Of a DNA stretch of 64,000 bases, positions 35,296 through 44,281 are shown one piece after another. The DNA is from Brevundimonas sp. SORGH_AS_0993. Lineage in GTDB: Bacteria; Pseudomonadota; Alphaproteobacteria; Caulobacterales; Caulobacteraceae. Position 1 is the first letter of the stretch; each line of letters begins with the position of its first letter. The stretch is taken from assembly GCF_030818545.1 (NCBI RefSeq), contig NZ_JAUTAH010000001.1, positions 811,001 to 875,000 of the forward strand. The letters run 5' to 3'. The notes beneath the pieces were generated by a model. It did no database searches. It was not told the DNA's origin and saw nothing but the letters and a program-made list of their open reading frames with translations. A program made the position numbers and the translations under genes.

Positions 35296-36132
35296 TCAGC
35301 GGCCGGATATCAACAAGGCGTCCGCATAACCGCGCGCCATGACCGACAGACGCGCGGCCTCGGCGGCGTTGGCGCTGTCCCACGGACCGACGACGACCCG
35401 ATACCGTTCCCCCTCGCCGTCGGCCCGGACCCAGCCGCTCAGGCTGTCGGCGATTCGCCGGGCCTCGCTCGCATCGGCGAAAACCCCGGCCTGAACCCAG
35501 AAACTCGACGTCTCGGCCGCCGACACGGGCGTGACGATCGGCGCCTGCGTCGCCACAGGGACCGATGATCGCCGCGCCGGCGCGGGCGCAGACGTGGGCG
35601 CAGGCGCTGAGGCCCTCAGCAGGACGCCCCCGCCCTGCTGCGGCGCCGGCCCCAGATAGCGCACCCGCACCCGGCCCACGCCGCGCGACAAGAGGTCTAG
35701 TTCCTTGGCCGCCTCGCGCGACAGATCGATGATGCGGCTGTCCACGAACGGCCCGCGATCGTTGATCCGCACCACCAGCCTTCGGCCGTTCTCCAGATTC
35801 GTCACCTCGACCAGACCGGGCAGCGGCAGCGTCTTGTGCGCGGCCGTCAGGGCGTTCATATCGAACCGCTCGCCGCTGGAGGTGGGCCGCCCGTTGAAAG
35901 CGTCGCCGTACCAGGACGCCAGGCCGACCTCCTCGTAATTCGGCTGATCCTTGGGCGTGTACCACCGCCCGCGGACCTGATAGGGCCGCATCGTCCCGCT
36001 GACGATCGGCGCAGGGTTCTTCACCACCGGATAGCCGCCCGCGCCCCGACCGTCGCCAACCGTCGAACAGGCCGCCAGCAAGGCGAACAGGCCCAGACTC
36101 GCCGCCCTGCCGATCCACTGTCTCGCCGTCAT
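35296..36132 (-). CDS. rlpA: Septal ring lytic transglycosylase RlpA-like lipoprotein with SPOR domain
   Basis: A 278-residue outer-membrane lipoprotein. The signal [10 protein letters not shown] ends in a lipobox cysteine at about residue 22. The double-psi beta-barrel (about 65-165) has [19 protein letters not shown] and [18 protein letters not shown], with the catalytic aspartate in INDRGPF. An Ala/Pro-rich linker leads to a C-terminal SPOR domain (from about [12 protein letters not shown]) that binds denuded septal peptidoglycan. The ATG at 36132 follows GGCGGACGG; a TTG 18 bases earlier is less likely. Confidence 0.93.
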   Translation of the reverse strand: MTARQWIGRAASLGLFALLAACSTVGDGRGAGGYPVVKNPAPIVSGTMRPYQVRGRWYTPKDQPNYEEVGLASWYGDAFNGRPTSSGERFDMNALTAAHKTLPLPGLVEVTNLENGRRLVVRINDRGPFVDSRIIDLSREAAKELDLLSRGVGRVRVRYLGPAPQQGGGVLLRASAPAPTSAPAPARRSSVPVATQAPIVTPVSAAETSSFWVQAGVFADASEARRIADSLSGWVRADGEGERYRVVVGPWDSANAAEAARLSVMARGYADALLISGR

Positions 36133-36189
36133 CCGTCCGCCTCGGCTCAAAAATCGAAAACAGCATGGCCAAAGACATTTCCGCTTTGG

Positions 36190-36215
36190 TTAACGGCCCC
36201 TTCGCCTGCTATGGC
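36190..36215 (+). promoter_or_regulatory. Predicted housekeeping promoter of tRNA-Ser
   Basis: A -35-like ttaacg (36190-36195) and a -10-like gctatggc (36208-36215) are separated by twelve bases. This fits the Caulobacter housekeeping pattern TTGACG-N(11-14)-GCTANA with one mismatch in the -35. The expected start is near 36222, nine bases before the mature tRNA. The element is divergent from rlpA. Confidence 0.5.
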
Positions 36216-36230
36216 GTTCGTCCGCACGGA

Positions 36231-36320
36231 GGACAGGTGGCCGAGCGGTTTAAGGCAGCGGTCTTGAAAACCGCCGTGGGTGGAAGCCCACCGTGGGTTC
36301 GAATCCCACCCTGTCCGCCA
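36231..36320 (+). tRNA. tRNA-Ser (anticodon UGA)
   Basis: The acceptor arms ggacagg (36231-36237) and cctgtcc (36310-36316) pair fully, followed by discriminator G and an encoded CCA (36318-36320). The anticodon stem gcggt/accgc encloses cttgaaa with anticodon tga at 36265-36267. A long variable arm (gggtggaagccc) marks a type II tRNA, and ggttcgaatccc is the T-arm. It reads UCA and, with the usual wobble modification, other UCN codons. The accessory block starts about 210 bases downstream. Confidence 0.97.
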
Positions 36321-36530
36321 TCGCCCCAACCGGACATCGTCGAGATCGGCAACCACAGCTGGCGCCTCAGCCGCCGCAGACGACCGCGCCAGAAGTCCGT
36401 CGGCGAACACCGCCAGGTTGAAACGCGCTCTACCCTGCCCTTATAGGCCCGCCCAAGGCGCAGTCGGACGACAAATCATAGGGCGTCATACGCCAAGAGG
36501 ACCGAGCCGACGGCGGCTAAGGTCCATCTC

Positions 36531-37739
36531 ATGATGCTCTCATCCGAATTCATCCACAGCCTCGACAGTTCAGATCGGGACGTCCTGTCCGCAGAGACGC
36601 TTCCCCCCGCCTGCTACACGGACGCCGACTTCTATGCGTTCGAGAAGGAGGCGATTTTCACGCGCGAGTGGCTTTGCGTCGGTCGTGAAAGCTGGCTGGC
36701 CGCGCCGGGCGACTATTTCACCACCACCATCGCCAACGAACCCATGGTCATCGCCCGCAATCGCAAGGGCGAGATCAAGGCCATGTCGTCGGTCTGTCAG
36801 CACCGCGCCATGCTGGTGGCCGAAGGCAGCGGCAACGCGCGCGGCTTTTTGTGCCCCTATCACCACTGGGCCTATTCGCTGGATGGCGACCTCGTCGCGG
36901 CGCCGGCGATGAACAGGACCTGCGAGTTCGACCGCAAGGATCACGGCCTGCCCAATTTCAAGGTCGAGATTTGGCACGGCTTCATCTTCGTCAATCTGGA
37001 CGCCAACGCCGAACCCCTGGCTCCGCGCCTGACCCAGGTAGCCGAGGCCATCGCCCCCTACGACCTGGCCAACGCCGAAGGTCCCCGTCCCGACCCCGCG
37101 CCTCTGATGCCGTGGAACTGGAAGGTGATGTTCGAGAACAACAACGACGGCTATCACGCCAGTCGTCTGCACCACGGGCCGCTGCACGACTTCGTGCCGT
37201 CGAGTCTGGCGGAGTTTCCGCCGGCCGATCCCGCCGCCGCCGGCTATTTGAGGTTCAACGGCTCCCTTCACCCGGACGCCAGCTTCAACGCCACGCAGAA
37301 GGCGATCCTGCCGATCTTCCCCGGGCTGACCGAGGTGGAACGCGGCCGACTGACCTTCGCCAACCTGCCGCCGACCCTGTCCCTGGTGATGACCAGCGAC
37401 GTGGTCATCTTCATGATCCTGAGGCCGGACAGTCCCACCAGCCACTATATGGACACCGGCCTTCTGGTGGCGCCGGGGGCGATGAAGGACGAGTCCTTTC
37501 CGCACAAGCTCGAAGCCATGTGGGTCGCCACTCAGCATATCATCGCCCAGGATTTCGACGTGGACAGCAAGGTCCAGACCGGACTCCAGTCCCGCTACGC
37601 CAAACGCGGCCGTTACTCCTGGCAGGAAGGCGCGCAGGCCGGTCTGAACAGCTGGCTGATCCGTCGCTACAAGGCCGAATGGGAGCGGCGGAACCCGCAG
37701 CCCCCGGTCGCGCCCCGTCTGGCCGTGGTCGGCGGTTGA
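36531..37739 (+). CDS. Rieske non-heme iron oxygenase, alpha subunit
   Basis: A 402-residue ring-hydroxylating-oxygenase-type protein. The Rieske centre ligands are C89-x-H91 (CQHRA) and C108-x2-H111 (CPYHHW). The catalytic iron site is ENNNDGYHASRLH, with H209 and H214 and the bridging aspartate D206. No beta subunit gene follows, so it belongs to the alpha-only group that includes N- and O-demethylases and betaine/stachydrine-type monooxygenases. The ferredoxin comes 78 bases later and a reductase gene converges on it, completing a three-component system. Two ATGs in tandem start the protein; the first is used here. Confidence 0.9.
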   Translation: MMLSSEFIHSLDSSDRDVLSAETLPPACYTDADFYAFEKEAIFTREWLCVGRESWLAAPGDYFTTTIANEPMVIARNRKGEIKAMSSVCQHRAMLVAEGSGNARGFLCPYHHWAYSLDGDLVAAPAMNRTCEFDRKDHGLPNFKVEIWHGFIFVNLDANAEPLAPRLTQVAEAIAPYDLANAEGPRPDPAPLMPWNWKVMFENNNDGYHASRLHHGPLHDFVPSSLAEFPPADPAAAGYLRFNGSLHPDASFNATQKAILPIFPGLTEVERGRLTFANLPPTLSLVMTSDVVIFMILRPDSPTSHYMDTGLLVAPGAMKDESFPHKLEAMWVATQHIIAQDFDVDSKVQTGLQSRYAKRGRYSWQEGAQAGLNSWLIRRYKAEWERRNPQPPVAPRLAVVGG

Positions 37740-37817
37740 GGATGATCAGACGACTTCGGGCTTCATCCGGCCCATCCCGCGCCTTCTTCAACGCCGAAGC
37801 TTCAGTGTCGTAACGCC

Positions 37818-38135
37818 ATGGTTCAGTTCAATCTCCTGACCCGGGACGGTCAGGCTCACGTCGTGGCCGGCGAAGAGGGCCTGTCGGTCATGGAGGCCAT
37901 CCGCGACGCGGGGTTCGACGAACTGCTGGCCCTGTGCGGGGGCGCGCGGTCGTGCGCGACCTGCCATGTCTATGTAGAGGCCGAAGCCGTCGCCGCTCTT
38001 GCGCCGATATCCAGCGACGAAGACGATCTTCTGGACGCCTCGGACCATCGGACCCAGCTGTCGCGCCTGTCGTGCCAACTGCCCCTGAACGCAGCGCTTG
38101 AGGGCCTGACCTTCACCATTGCGCCCGAGGATTGA
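37818..38135 (+). CDS. 2Fe-2S ferredoxin, adrenodoxin/putidaredoxin type
   Basis: A 105-residue ferredoxin. Cluster cysteines are C40, C46, C49 and C86 ([12 protein letters not shown] and LSCQL), the spacing of vertebrate-type ferredoxins that serve P450s and Rieske oxygenases. An acidic SSDEDDLLD stretch probably forms the docking face. It most likely passes electrons from the reductase encoded just downstream on the other strand to the Rieske oxygenase upstream. It has no signal peptide and is cytosolic. Confidence 0.93.
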   Translation: MVQFNLLTRDGQAHVVAGEEGLSVMEAIRDAGFDELLALCGGARSCATCHVYVEAEAVAALAPISSDEDDLLDASDHRTQLSRLSCQLPLNAALEGLTFTIAPED

Positions 38136-38145
38136 TGATCTGCCC

Positions 38146-39390
38146 TCAGGCGGCGTCGGCGGCGACCGAGTGAAGCAATTTCAGGGGCGTCGTGGCGTCG
38201 GCCAGTGCGGACGGGTCGATCCGGGCCCCCGCCACGACCAGGACGCGCCCCTGCACATAATCCTTGACCGCGTTGACACAGTCCAACGCCACGACCCGCC
38301 CCTGCCTCAGATAGACGACAGAGAAGCTTGAATCGTCGGGGTCGCCGCGCACGACGACGTCGTCGTGATCGGTCGAAAGGCCCACGGCCTGAAGCCTCAG
38401 ATCGTACTGATTGGACCAGAACCAGGGAACCGCCTCATAGGGCGCGGAACGACCTGCCAGATGCCGGGTGACGGTCTGGGCCTGATCGTGAGCATTCTGG
38501 ACGCACTCCAGCCGAAGGGGCTCGGCGCCGCCAAACGGATTGACGTGTTTCGCGCAGTCGCCGATCGCGAAGACGTCGGCCAGGCTGGTGCGGCAGAATT
38601 CATCGACCAGAACCCCGTCCCCGCCCGCCGCCCCTGCCTCGAGCAGCGGTTTCACATTGGGGACGACCCCGATGCCGACAATGACCATCGACGCCTTGAT
38701 GCGCTCCCCCCCCGACAGAAGGACGCCATCGACCACGCCGCCCAAACCTTCCAGCGCCTCGACCGTCCGGCCGAACCGGAAATCGACGCCATGCGCCCGG
38801 TGAACGGTCTCGAACACCCGCGCGACCACTTGGCCCGAGGTGCGCGCCAGAAGCCGGTCTTGGGCCTCGATCACCGTCACGCGCTTGTCGGCCTTGACCA
38901 GGGCGGCGGCCGCCTCGAGCCCGATATAGCCGCCGCCGACGATGACCACGTCCGTGACGGCATCGAGGCCGTCACGCATTGCGTCGACATCCGCACGACC
39001 TCGCAGAACATGGACGCCCCCCAGCCCCGCGCCCGGACAGGCCAGCCGTCGAGGCGACGCCCCGGCCGCCCAGATCAGCCGTCCGTAACCGAAAACCGCG
39101 CCATCCGAGGTCGTCACCTGGTGCGCCTGGGCGTCGACGGCGACGGCCCTGCGGCCCAAACGAAGGGCGATGTCGCGTTCGGCCCAGGCCGAGGCGGGGC
39201 GAAGACCCAGGCGATCGAACGGCTTGGCGCCCGACAGATAGTCCTTGGACATGGCCGGCCGGTCATAGGGCAGCCACGGCTCGTCGCCGAGCAGGGCGAT
39301 AGACCCCTCGAACTTCTCCTGACGGAGTTGCAGCGCCGCTTGGCCGCCGCCGTGCCCCGCCCCCACGATCAAGACGTCGAACCGTTCCAT
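38146..39390 (-). CDS. NAD(P)H:ferredoxin reductase, FAD-dependent
   Basis: A 414-residue two-dinucleotide-fold flavoprotein. The FAD motif GAGHGGGQAALQLR follows MERFDVLIV, LPYDRPAMSKDYL is the ferredoxin-reductase signature, GGGYIGLEAAAALVK is the NAD(P) site, and FAIGDCAKH closes the FAD site. A C-terminal reductase domain (from about 320) completes the putidaredoxin/rhodocoxin-reductase type. It converges on the ferredoxin with a ten-base gap and leads toward the TauD-type gene on the same strand. Confidence 0.93.
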   Translation of the reverse strand: MERFDVLIVGAGHGGGQAALQLRQEKFEGSIALLGDEPWLPYDRPAMSKDYLSGAKPFDRLGLRPASAWAERDIALRLGRRAVAVDAQAHQVTTSDGAVFGYGRLIWAAGASPRRLACPGAGLGGVHVLRGRADVDAMRDGLDAVTDVVIVGGGYIGLEAAAALVKADKRVTVIEAQDRLLARTSGQVVARVFETVHRAHGVDFRFGRTVEALEGLGGVVDGVLLSGGERIKASMVIVGIGVVPNVKPLLEAGAAGGDGVLVDEFCRTSLADVFAIGDCAKHVNPFGGAEPLRLECVQNAHDQAQTVTRHLAGRSAPYEAVPWFWSNQYDLRLQAVGLSTDHDDVVVRGDPDDSSFSVVYLRQGRVVALDCVNAVKDYVQGRVLVVAGARIDPSALADATTPLKLLHSVAADAA

Positions 39391-39405
39391 CCGGCTTGAT
39401 CCGCC

Positions 39406-40485
39406 TCAGGACAACAGGCGGGGCACAGCCGCCAGCTTGATGCTGAACCAGGCGTCTGGATGCTCAGGCTGTCCGTCGCGCGGGGCCTCGCGCACCTGAA
39501 CCACGCCATTCTTGCCGAAACCGGGAACCACCGGCCGTGCGCCCGCACGGCTCAACCACATGCGGAGCAGGTGGCGACGACGCTGCGGCTCGGGATAGTC
39601 CTCGAACGCCGTGCGCGAATGCAGGGCGGCGTAGTTCGACAGCCACTGGATATCGCCCGGCCGGAAATCCATCTCTATGGCCATGCCGGGTTCGTAGGTA
39701 ATCTCGTCGAACAGTTTCAGCACCTCGACCTGCTGGGGGGTGATGCGCGGCACGTCCGGATAGTCCTGGGCCGTCAGGATGTAGAGGCTGCCCGCATACA
39801 TGCTGAACACCCCCTCCTCCAGGCTGACCACGGGCGATGCATAGCTGTTCGCCGGCGCATTGTGATCCTGACGCCGCCAGTCCCAATGGAAGGGTTCGAG
39901 CAACAGGGGCGCCAGGTCCGGGCGGCGGCGCAGGATTTCGTTGTAGATTTCCGCGCCGGACACCAGGCACGACGCCCCGCCGGACTTGGCCGGACGCAGA
40001 CACATCAGCGACACGATGTCTGAACTGTCGGAATGGAACACCAGCTTGTCGCGTACCTTGGACGACAGGGCCGTGGGATCATCCATCGTCTTGGTCGAGG
40101 TGGCGTAAACGCTGTCGATCAGATCCCCCATCTCGTTCAACCGGATGGGATCGCCCATGTGCAGGCCGAGAATATAGTAGATCGCCGCCGACAGGGCGTC
40201 CGAGTACAGGTCCGTGCGAAGGCCGCGCACCAGAACGAAACCCCGACCGCGATCCACATCCTGGCCCCAGGCCTTGACCGCGTCGGCGCAGGCGACGAGC
40301 GGATAATCGGCCGCCTGCACGAAGCGCAGATCGGGGTCGTCTTCCATGAAACGAGCGCCCAGGGTTTCGAGTTCGGCGAGTTCCTCGGCCGAAAGCCGAT
40401 AGATCCAGTCCTGCGACTTGCTCAGCGTATCGCCGCGCCAGGCGGCGGCTCCGATCACGGGCGGCAGGGCGGTCATGGTGCTCAT
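39406..40485 (-). CDS. TauD/TfdA-family Fe(II)/2-oxoglutarate dioxygenase
   Basis: A 359-residue protein started at MSTMTALPPVIG; an in-frame GTG 48 bases earlier is possible. The 2-His-1-carboxylate site is seen as FHSDSSD (HxD) and the distal ALHSR, with the 2-oxoglutarate arginine in RRRHLLRMWL. RGFVLVRGL and LGLHMGDP are also typical. The family hydroxylates sulfonates, carnitine precursors, aryloxyacids and amines, often to trigger loss of a group. The substrate is unknown. It lies 15 bases upstream of the ferredoxin reductase and is probably co-transcribed with it. Confidence 0.9.
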   Translation of the reverse strand: MSTMTALPPVIGAAAWRGDTLSKSQDWIYRLSAEELAELETLGARFMEDDPDLRFVQAADYPLVACADAVKAWGQDVDRGRGFVLVRGLRTDLYSDALSAAIYYILGLHMGDPIRLNEMGDLIDSVYATSTKTMDDPTALSSKVRDKLVFHSDSSDIVSLMCLRPAKSGGASCLVSGAEIYNEILRRRPDLAPLLLEPFHWDWRRQDHNAPANSYASPVVSLEEGVFSMYAGSLYILTAQDYPDVPRITPQQVEVLKLFDEITYEPGMAIEMDFRPGDIQWLSNYAALHSRTAFEDYPEPQRRRHLLRMWLSRAGARPVVPGFGKNGVVQVREAPRDGQPEHPDAWFSIKLAAVPRLLS

Positions 40486-40588
40486 ATGTCGGCTCAGGTT
40501 CGAATGTGGTGATCCTTGTGGCGAACCTAACACCTTGCCGTCTCGCCAATTTGTCCGCAGCCGTGCGCGAAGTTGACGCTGACCGCCC

Positions 40589-42922
40589 TTACCCCGCGAA
40601 CAGGGCCTTGCGAATAATGGCGTGAACCCCCCAGTTGCCGTTCACCACCTGGGTCACGCCGAAATCGACGCCGACGGACAACAGGGAGATGGCCTCGTCT
40701 TCGCTGAGACCGCGCATCGTCATCAGAAACCGCCTCGCCTTGCGAAAGGCGTCGCGCATGGCCAGGTCGATCGAGGACTTCTTATAGACTTCGCTCTGCG
40801 CCGCCGCCCCCAGTTCCTTCAGATAGTTGGGATGGCTAAAGCCGAAGATGACCCATTCGTCCGGCGTTTCGAGCAGAGGATAGTCCAGATCCTTCAGCGG
40901 TTCGCGCGCGGTCTTGGCCGGATGCAGCACCACCTGGATCACGGCGGTCATCGAACATTCGATGGCGGTGCCGCACAGTTCGGAATCGCCCTGGGACGCA
41001 TGGGGGTCCCCAAGGGACAAGAGACCTCCCGCCACGGCGACGGGCAGATAGAGACTGGCGCCAGGGCCCAGCCTCCAATTGTCGATATTGCCGCCGAAAT
41101 TGGCTGGCGGCACGGAATCGACCAGATCCGTATGGGCCGGCGCCATGGCGACCACTCCGAAATGGGGCCGGATCGGCACTTCGATGTCTTGCAGGATTTC
41201 GAAGTTGCGCTCGACCGTGTCCAGATTCACGGGCACGCCCGGATAGTCGATGCGAGGGTGGACCACGCCGAACGGGTCCGTCTGGGGCGTCCAGCGATAG
41301 TTGTAGACGGCCCGCGCGCACGACCGGCTATGCTGGTGATCGACCTCGTAGATCGTGATGACCTCGCGCGGCTTCGGCTCTGTCAGCAGGTCGTTGTAGT
41401 GAAAGCCCCAATAGGCCGCCGCATTGCTGCCGAACGAACGTCCGGCGAACTTGGGGTTGGCGCTGGGGCGCGGCGCGATGTCCAGGATGCGGACCTCGAC
41501 GACATCGCCCGGCCGAGCCCCGGCGATGGCGATAGGCCCCGTGCAAATATGAACGCCGAAGCCTTCGCCCGCCCCACGCCCTAGCGCCGAGGCGTCGCCG
41601 GGACCCGCGCCGCGGCGGTCGACGGCCTTGCCCTCGGCGGTCCACCGAAACACGCTTTCGGCGCCGGGATCGCCGTCGATCATTCGCTCATGGTCGTCGT
41701 TGGCGTGGTGGGTCAGGGTCTCGACGGTCACATAGTCGCCGGACTGGACCTCGATCGCCGGTTTCAGGTTGCGGCTGAAAAAGCCCCAGTGGACCGTCTC
41801 CGGCGTCGCCGGCAGCAAGTGATGGCGCACGCCCGGCCCCATCGGCACGGTCTGGACTTCCCTCTCCTGCGTGGGCGCGGGCTGTTCCGGTTCCTCGTCC
41901 TCGATCGTGGCCAATCGGAGCGGCGGCTTCTTGTGTTCCTTGAGCGACGCCGGACGCCCCCGCAGCGGGGTCTCGGACGCCTCTTCGTCGGGCAGGGCCG
42001 GCGCCTTGCGGTACTGGCGCGGACTGACGCCATACTGTTCGCGGAAGGCGCGGCTGAACGAGGCCGAATCGTTGAAGCCCCACTGGAACAGGATCTCGGA
42101 GATCGACTTCTGCGCGTGCAGGGGGCTGCCGAGGTCGAGCCGACAACGTTCGAGTCGGCGTGTCTTCACGCAATGGCCGAAACTGTCGCCGACGGATTCG
42201 AACAGTTTCTGCAGGTAGCGCGGCGAGATCCCGTGTTCCGCCGCGACCTGTTGCAGGTTGAGGTCCGGGTCGCTCAGACGAATCTCGATTGTCTGGAACA
42301 CCCGTTCCAGCAGCGCCGCGCGACCGCCCGCCGTACCGCCGCGGTCCTTGTCCGGCGCGCTGTCCAGCAGAAGCGAGGCGATGAATTCCGGCAGGGCCGT
42401 CTCGACGGGGCGCATCTGGTCGTTGGTGGTGTCGACCATGGCGTCGGCGACGGAAAACAGCAGCCCCGCCAGCATCTGCCCCAGGTTGGACCGCCCATCC
42501 AGGACGGTCACCACCGACGGTGGCGTCGCCCTGGCCTTGAGGCTGGGCAGGGTCAAGGGCGCGCGAACGACAAGCAGCCGGTGATCGGCCGCCATGTCCA
42601 GTCTTACCCCGACCCTGTCCCCGCCGCAGATCAGGGAGCCCGCATGGAGTTCCTGATGCACGGCGCCGCTGGTCACGGCGCCCTCCCCTTCCAGGACCAG
42701 CACCAGCCAGACGCAAGGCAGGGTCTCGCTGAAATCGACCGCCAGCGACTGTCGCGTCCCGGTGATCCTGAGGAACTGGATGTCCAGGGCGCTGCGAAAG
42801 GTGACGAGTTCCCCATAGATTTCGTCTTCGCTTTCGAGGCATTCGAGCGAGACGCGCTTCAACGCAAAGCGCCATGCGTCCTGGCGCTGTTCCTTGGGAT
42901 AGGCGTTTGTCGTCAGTCGCAA
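40589..42922 (-). CDS. AraC-family regulator fused to a formamidase/acetamidase domain
   Basis: A 777-residue fusion. Residues 1-190 resemble the AraC-binding-like sensor domain of FeaR-type regulators. Residues 205-305 are a full AraC DNA-binding domain with two helix-turn-helices (LNLQQVAAEHGISPRYLQKLF; SISEILFQWGFNDSASFSRAFREQYGVSPRQYR). A charged Pro/Glu-rich linker (306-360) leads to a complete FmdA/AmdA amidase (361-777) with ETVHWGFF, LTHHA, GVHICTGPI, GGNIDNWRLGPGASLYLPV and GDPHASQGDSE. All these blocks match the free-standing amidase next door, so the domain is probably active or ligand-binding. The first available start is TTG; a GGAGGAG lies 19 bases before it, too far for a standard site, so the start is uncertain. 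Confidence 0.9.
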   Translation of the reverse strand: MRLTTNAYPKEQRQDAWRFALKRVSLECLESEDEIYGELVTFRSALDIQFLRITGTRQSLAVDFSETLPCVWLVLVLEGEGAVTSGAVHQELHAGSLICGGDRVGVRLDMAADHRLLVVRAPLTLPSLKARATPPSVVTVLDGRSNLGQMLAGLLFSVADAMVDTTNDQMRPVETALPEFIASLLLDSAPDKDRGGTAGGRAALLERVFQTIEIRLSDPDLNLQQVAAEHGISPRYLQKLFESVGDSFGHCVKTRRLERCRLDLGSPLHAQKSISEILFQWGFNDSASFSRAFREQYGVSPRQYRKAPALPDEEASETPLRGRPASLKEHKKPPLRLATIEDEEPEQPAPTQEREVQTVPMGPGVRHHLLPATPETVHWGFFSRNLKPAIEVQSGDYVTVETLTHHANDDHERMIDGDPGAESVFRWTAEGKAVDRRGAGPGDASALGRGAGEGFGVHICTGPIAIAGARPGDVVEVRILDIAPRPSANPKFAGRSFGSNAAAYWGFHYNDLLTEPKPREVITIYEVDHQHSRSCARAVYNYRWTPQTDPFGVVHPRIDYPGVPVNLDTVERNFEILQDIEVPIRPHFGVVAMAPAHTDLVDSVPPANFGGNIDNWRLGPGASLYLPVAVAGGLLSLGDPHASQGDSELCGTAIECSMTAVIQVVLHPAKTAREPLKDLDYPLLETPDEWVIFGFSHPNYLKELGAAAQSEVYKKSSIDLAMRDAFRKARRFLMTMRGLSEDEAISLLSVGVDFGVTQVVNGNWGVHAIIRKALFAG

Positions 42923-43072
42923 TGGGTCGTATCCGATCAGGCTCCTCCGTCCACAGACAGGGAGAAGGACGCGGAACCCACCGCAACGCTAGAGGCATCC
43001 GACGGGCGGGGCAATGTCGGGATCGTGGCGCAAAGGTCGTCCGATCCCCGACGATCTTGAGATCGCGCCGTC

Positions 43073-44182
43073 CTATTCGTCCCGATCATTGGCGACGACG
43101 TCGCCGACGACCCCCTTGTTGGGGAATATTCCGCGATCGACCCGTACATGGATGCCCTGGGTGCCATCGACAACCTGGGTCACGCCGAAGTCCGTCGCCA
43201 CGCTCATCAACGAATAGGCGTCGTTCCGGCTGAGACCCTGATGCTCGGTGAGCAGGTGGAGCATATCCAGGGCGGCGTTCTTCATGGCCTTGTCGAGGTC
43301 CTCGTCGAAGCCATGGACGATCCATTTGGTCGGCGTCTCAAGCAGCGGCGAAGGGAAGGAGAAGTCCTTGCGCAGGACGATCTGCATCAGGACATCCAGC
43401 GAGGCCTCGATGGCGGTGCCGGAAATCTCTCCGTCGCCCTGGCTGATATGGGGGTCGCCGATCGAGAACAGGGCGCCGTCGACCTGCACCGGATAGTACA
43501 TCGTCGCGCCGGCGCCGATCCGCCAGTTGTCGATATTGCCGCCGTGCAGGCCCGGCGGGATCGTGCTCACCCGCTCGTCCACCGAAGGCGCCACGCCGGC
43601 CGTGCCCAGGTGCGGCCGGGCGGGTATGGTGATGCCCTTCAGCGCAGGCTGACGTTCGCAGACCGGGCAGTGGGTGATGGTGCCGGGAACCAGGTACTTC
43701 CCCTTGAAGTCATAGGCATAAAGGGCGCTGGCCGTGTTGGCGTTGGGATCGAGTTCATAGATGGTGACGCGCTCCTGCTCGTCGAACTCCTGGTACAGAT
43801 GCCCCCAGTTGGCCGCCAGGTTGGAGCCGTGATTGAACCGCGGCGTCATTCTCAGATAGCGAACTTCGAGCATGTCGCCCGGTTTGGCGTCCTCGACATA
43901 GATCGGTCCCGTCATGATATGGACGCCGGGCGCGCGATCCTCGGGCTCGATCTCGGTGAAGATGCGCGTGATGGGCTCGTCCATCATCAGCTCGGGCGCA
44001 TCCCCGGCATGGTGAGTGATGGCCTCGGCCTGAATCAGGTCGCCGCTATGCACCCGCAGGGCCGGTTTGATCTCGGGATGGAAATAGCCCCAGTGCACGG
44101 TCTCGGGCGTAGCCTTCAGATGGTGGATCGCTCCCGGCTTCACCTCGTGTCGAACCTGACCGCTCTCGCAGATCAAAGCCAT
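43073..44182 (-). CDS. Acetamidase/formamidase (FmdA/AmdA family)
   Basis: A 369-residue cytosolic amidase starting MALICESGQVRHEVKPGA behind a strong Shine-Dalgarno (gaggagaggcgc before ATG). Family blocks are ETVHWGYF, AITHHAGD, GVHIMTGPIYVEDAKPGDMLEV, GGNIDNWRIGAGATMYYPV and GDPHISQGDGE. The family hydrolyses formamide, acetamide and related short amides to the acid and ammonia. It lies 150 bases upstream of the AraC-amidase fusion on the same strand and is clearly its paralogue. An open frame extends 75 bases further upstream but lacks a good start. Confidence 0.92.
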   Translation of the reverse strand: MALICESGQVRHEVKPGAIHHLKATPETVHWGYFHPEIKPALRVHSGDLIQAEAITHHAGDAPELMMDEPITRIFTEIEPEDRAPGVHIMTGPIYVEDAKPGDMLEVRYLRMTPRFNHGSNLAANWGHLYQEFDEQERVTIYELDPNANTASALYAYDFKGKYLVPGTITHCPVCERQPALKGITIPARPHLGTAGVAPSVDERVSTIPPGLHGGNIDNWRIGAGATMYYPVQVDGALFSIGDPHISQGDGEISGTAIEASLDVLMQIVLRKDFSFPSPLLETPTKWIVHGFDEDLDKAMKNAALDMLHLLTEHQGLSRNDAYSLMSVATDFGVTQVVDGTQGIHVRVDRGIFPNKGVVGDVVANDRDE

Positions 44183-44281
44183 GCGCCTCTCCTCAGCACC
44201 GAATTTCAGCCAGACATCGCCTCGACCGCCGAACAGGTCTTGTCGGCAGGCGCACAAAAGCGGGCCACAGGCGCACGAGGA

